From: Gnomoniopsis sp. IMI 355080
Lineage: Eukaryota > Ascomycota > Sordariomycetes > Diaporthales > Gnomoniaceae
Direction of reading: 5' to 3'
DNA length: 45,490 nucleotides
Assembly: GCA_027946555.1 (NCBI GenBank)
Contig: JAPEVC010000266.1
Location: forward strand, 1-45,490
Part shown: positions 42,738 through 45,490 of the stretch, piece by piece
Position numbering within the stretch: the stretch's first letter is position 1
Layout: every line of letters begins with the position of its first letter
Translations under genes and position numbers: made by a program
The notes under the pieces: generated by a model
Seen by the model: only the letters and a program-made list of their open reading frames with translations
Database searches by the model: none
Told to the model about the DNA's origin: nothing

Positions 42738-43988
42738 ATGGCTACCAACACCACCACCACCTCTTCCGCCGTGCCAAACAAAGCCCTAGGCGACTATGGC
42801 TACGATGGCACCTCCGGCAACGCCCCCGTAGAAACGCACATCTACAGCGCCACGCCAGCCCTCGACGGCGACGGCGACGAGACCGCGGCCGTCGCAGCGG
42901 GCTTGAGCAAGATCGAAGCGAAGAATGTCCACTGGTACTCGTACTTTACGACCGTAGACTTTTGGTTGATCCTCGCGCTGGGCCAGTTTCTCTGCCTCGC
43001 CAACACCGCCACGAGCACCTTCACCACCTTCCTCGCGGACTACGGCACCTCTATCCCGGCCTTCCAAAGCCTGTTCAACTACGTGCTCCTCAGCATCGTC
43101 TACGTGCCGTACATGTTCTACCGCTACGGCCCGCGCAAGGTGTGGCGTATTATCGTCACGGACGGCTGGAAGTACTTTATCCTCTCCTTCCTCGACGTCG
43201 AGGGCAATTACTTCACCGTCCTTGCCTACCGCTATACCAACCTTCTCTCTGCCCAGCTGCTCAACTTCTGGTCCATCGTCTGCGTCGTTATTGTGTCCTT
43301 CCTTCTCCTCAAGGTCCGCTACCGGCCCTTCCAGCTGCTCGGCATCCTCGTCGCCTGCGGCGGCATGGGTATGCTGCTGGGCAGCGACGCCATGGACGGC
43401 ACCAACAACTACGCTGCCCCGGAGAAGGTAAAGGGCGACCTGTTTGGTCTTGCGGGCGCCACGTGCTACGGTCTTAGCAACGTCTTCGAGGAGTGGTATG
43501 TCTCGCGCCGCCCGATGTACGAGGTATTGAGCTTCATGGGTGTCATTGGCATGGTGGTCGGCGGCGCGACGGCGGGTATCTTTGACCGCTATACCTTCCA
43601 GCAGGCCGTGTGGAATGGCCCTGTGATTGGGTACATTGTCGGATACACGCTGTGCCTGTTTATCTTTTACAGTCTCGCGCCGTTCCTACTGCGCATGGGC
43701 TCCGCGGCGTTCTTCGATATCAGCCTGCTGACGGGCAACTTCTGGGGTGTCATCATCGGAATCCACGTCTTTGGGTATGCGGTCGCACCGCTGTACCCTG
43801 TTGCATTCGTGCTGATCATCATTGGACTCATGGTGTATTTTCTGGCCGGAAGTGTGTTGGGCGATAGCAAGAAGCCGTGGCTGGGAGACAATCAGGAGGA
43901 TGGCGTGGCGGGCTTTGGCACAGCGAAGCTCAAGGCTTTGAACGAGGCGCGGAGGGCGGGACTTGTTGCAGGGGAGCAGCCTGTGTAG
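42738..43988 (+). CDS. SLC35F-type solute transporter (DUF914/EamA fold)
   Basis: An unspliced frame of 416 residues from ATG 42738 (MATNTTTTSSAVPNKAL). An in-frame ATG at 42633 would add 35 residues without obvious function; the shorter start fits family length. About ten hydrophobic helices run from residue ~75 to 385. Family marks: LALGQFLCLANTATSTFTTF, GWKYFILSFLDVEGNYFTVL, AYRYTNLLSAQLLNFWSI, and GLSNVFEEWYVSRRP with SLLTGNFWGVIIG near the end. This is the SLC35F1/F2/F6 branch of the drug/metabolite transporter superfamily, in endomembranes or plasma membrane. Substrates in fungi are unknown. The hydrophilic C-terminal tail (SKKPWLGDNQEDG) is probably cytosolic. Composition is GC-rich and codon use strongly biased, suggesting a well-expressed core gene rather than a transferred one. 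Confidence 0.93.
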   Translation: MATNTTTTSSAVPNKALGDYGYDGTSGNAPVETHIYSATPALDGDGDETAAVAAGLSKIEAKNVHWYSYFTTVDFWLILALGQFLCLANTATSTFTTFLADYGTSIPAFQSLFNYVLLSIVYVPYMFYRYGPRKVWRIIVTDGWKYFILSFLDVEGNYFTVLAYRYTNLLSAQLLNFWSIVCVVIVSFLLLKVRYRPFQLLGILVACGGMGMLLGSDAMDGTNNYAAPEKVKGDLFGLAGATCYGLSNVFEEWYVSRRPMYEVLSFMGVIGMVVGGATAGIFDRYTFQQAVWNGPVIGYIVGYTLCLFIFYSLAPFLLRMGSAAFFDISLLTGNFWGVIIGIHVFGYAVAPLYPVAFVLIIIGLMVYFLAGSVLGDSKKPWLGDNQEDGVAGFGTAKLKALNEARRAGLVAGEQPV

Positions 43989-45490
43989 AGACTGATCTCG
44001 GAGATTTGGCCCTTGGGGATACGCTGGATCTTGTTTTGAGATGTGGATTGAGCCTGGAAATGGTCTGGTCTCGCATGGAAGTAGACGATGCTCTCGCGAG
44101 GGTCTTCTTCGCAGGCGTACGTGTCACAGACCACGGCATTTGGCGGGCTATTTCTTTATTATACCCTCTTTACAAGCTTTACATCTTAGACTTGCTTGAT
44201 ACATAATTATTATTCCAAGGACACGTATTTCGCTCATAAACGATCGCAAGATGGTGACACCACACTGTAGCACCACAACATTGATGTACCATTTCTATGT
44301 AAACCACGGCTATGTAGGGTGTCCTCTCTTGCCCAATCTTCATCTGAACCCTTCCTGCGTGATGGCCTACATTGCGTCCTCACACACCCACCTTGACAAG
44401 CGACGAGGGCCCCATGCTGTGCAACAGCCAGCCAGCCAGCCAGCCAGCCACGGACCCCAATGTCTTGCAAACGAAAGGACTCATTGCATATTTTAGTGAC
44501 GAGGATACAGCGAGCGGTGCCCTACAAGGCGAAAGCCCTCTCTCTGCGCATTCGGCTTGCGGTCCTCCTCTCATTGCAACCCTGCGCCGTGTTGAGTCAC
44601 GCCTCCCATCGATGCTTCCTCCAATGCATGTACACTAAGTCACTCCAGATCTCATCCTTATAGAATTCGAGGCACACAATTGCAGCCACTCGGCAGCACT
44701 CGCTTTTATCAAGTAGCGATTAGGGACTTGTCCATTCCTATGCCCTTCCCAATGTTCCACTTTCCAATGAGCTGGCCAAAGCCTAATGTGTGGTGGAAAA
44801 TCGTGGACACCAGCGACAAAACCTCCCTGGGCAAACGCGCCAATCACTACTTACTGCTACAAGCAAATTTCAGCGAGAGGAACATTAACTAAGCTGATGT
44901 GGATGTGCTCGAAATCCGTAGCCATATGCTGTCTCCATGTCATATGGTAATGTGTGCGAGGCAATCTTGACCTCACCCTCTGAGTCGTCAACAGAGTCGC
45001 AATAGAAGACTGCACATGCTCTGAAGCTCTTCATCACTATAACTGTAGGAGCTGCACATGCGTACGTGTCAACCCTAGCTTCGGTTGCTTTTCTCGGATG
45101 GTTTCTCATTTTCATCAGCTTGCCAGCTTGCACGTCGTCAATTGTTGTTCCTGCATCCCGGCTACGCAAGGTCTGGGAAGCCGCCAGGCCACTTGGGCTT
45201 CTAGACCAAGACCTTCAGCAGAAGCATTCATTGTGGTGGCGTGAAAGTTGTTCGTACCTAGGTATTTTCCAGTCACGTTTGCAAAGCCCAGACTCTGTAC
45301 TATCCAGGCACCTACCGAAAGGCCACATGCCGCTAATGCTGTCTGGTACACCCTCATCACCCACGGGGCCGCCGCACAGGCAGATTAAAAAAAATCAAAA
45401 ATCATATGCAAGTATCTCTGACAGCAGTAAACCCCTCCCGTGCATAACGCAGTACAACTACGAAAAGCTGCAGACGGAGTAATGGAAGGT
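43989..45490. other. Gene-free right edge
   Basis: No supportable gene in 1.5 kb. It contains a GCCA microsatellite at 44427-44450. A 138-codon frame at 45066-45482 has an uneven composition and no motifs, so it is not called. Confidence 0.5.
44427..44450. repeat. GCCA microsatellite, six units
   Basis: Six tandem GCCA units (24 bases) in gene-free DNA; simple repeat without evident function. Confidence 0.85.

Noticed and set aside
42437..43477. 346-codon Arg/Pro-rich frame over the transporter
   Set aside because: A GC-driven shadow of the SLC35F gene in another phase; biased composition and no domain.
44427..44450. CRISPR-like array
   Set aside because: It is a plain 4-bp microsatellite with no spacers, in a eukaryotic genome.
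45066..45482. 138-codon frame at the right edge
   Set aside because: No domain, poor composition and overlapping antisense frames; coding status unsupported.

Overview
The window is nuclear DNA of a filamentous ascomycete (Pezizomycotina). This rests on many short 45-117 bp introns with GT...AG borders, on fungus-specific families (HET domain, 2EXR domain, Clr5-ankyrin, NACHT NLR-like protein, fungal rhodopsin-fold membrane proteins), on a dispersed 5S rRNA-like gene, and on AT-rich transition-mutated patches that look like repeat-induced point mutation (RIP). The class is not fixed by the sequence; a Dothideomycete or relative would fit.

Layout. 1-7 kb: one spliced orthodox aquaporin gene, then about 4.5 kb of gene-free DNA. 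6.2-10.5 kb: a repeat-rich island with two oppositely oriented copies of a ~400 bp MITE-like element, each with its own 10-bp target-site duplication, on either side of a spliced rhodopsin-fold (PTH11-like) membrane protein gene. A second gene of that family lies at 10.8-12.2 kb on the other strand. 13-17.6 kb: doubtful ORFs, a 5S rRNA-like gene, three diverged copies of a ~150 bp dispersed repeat, and a small secreted cysteine-rich protein gene. 17.6-19 kb: a 2EXR-domain gene. 22.3-25.9 kb: a long, disordered, low-complexity protein of unknown function behind a gene-poor pyrimidine-rich leader.

27-40 kb is the most interesting part. It holds an NLR-like NACHT protein, a convergent spliced small membrane-anchored protein gene, a Clr5-ankyrin protein with a reading-frame switch, and a HET-domain protein. 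These are families tied to fungal allorecognition and programmed cell death, so the stretch looks like an accessory immunity or incompatibility island. The right end (41-44 kb) holds a glycine-zipper/LysM protein without a signal peptide and an SLC35F-type transporter, then 1.5 kb with nothing recognised.

I found no CRISPR array, tRNA, intact transposase gene or secondary-metabolite core enzyme. All exon models were read by eye from splice consensus and phase; none is confirmed by transcripts.
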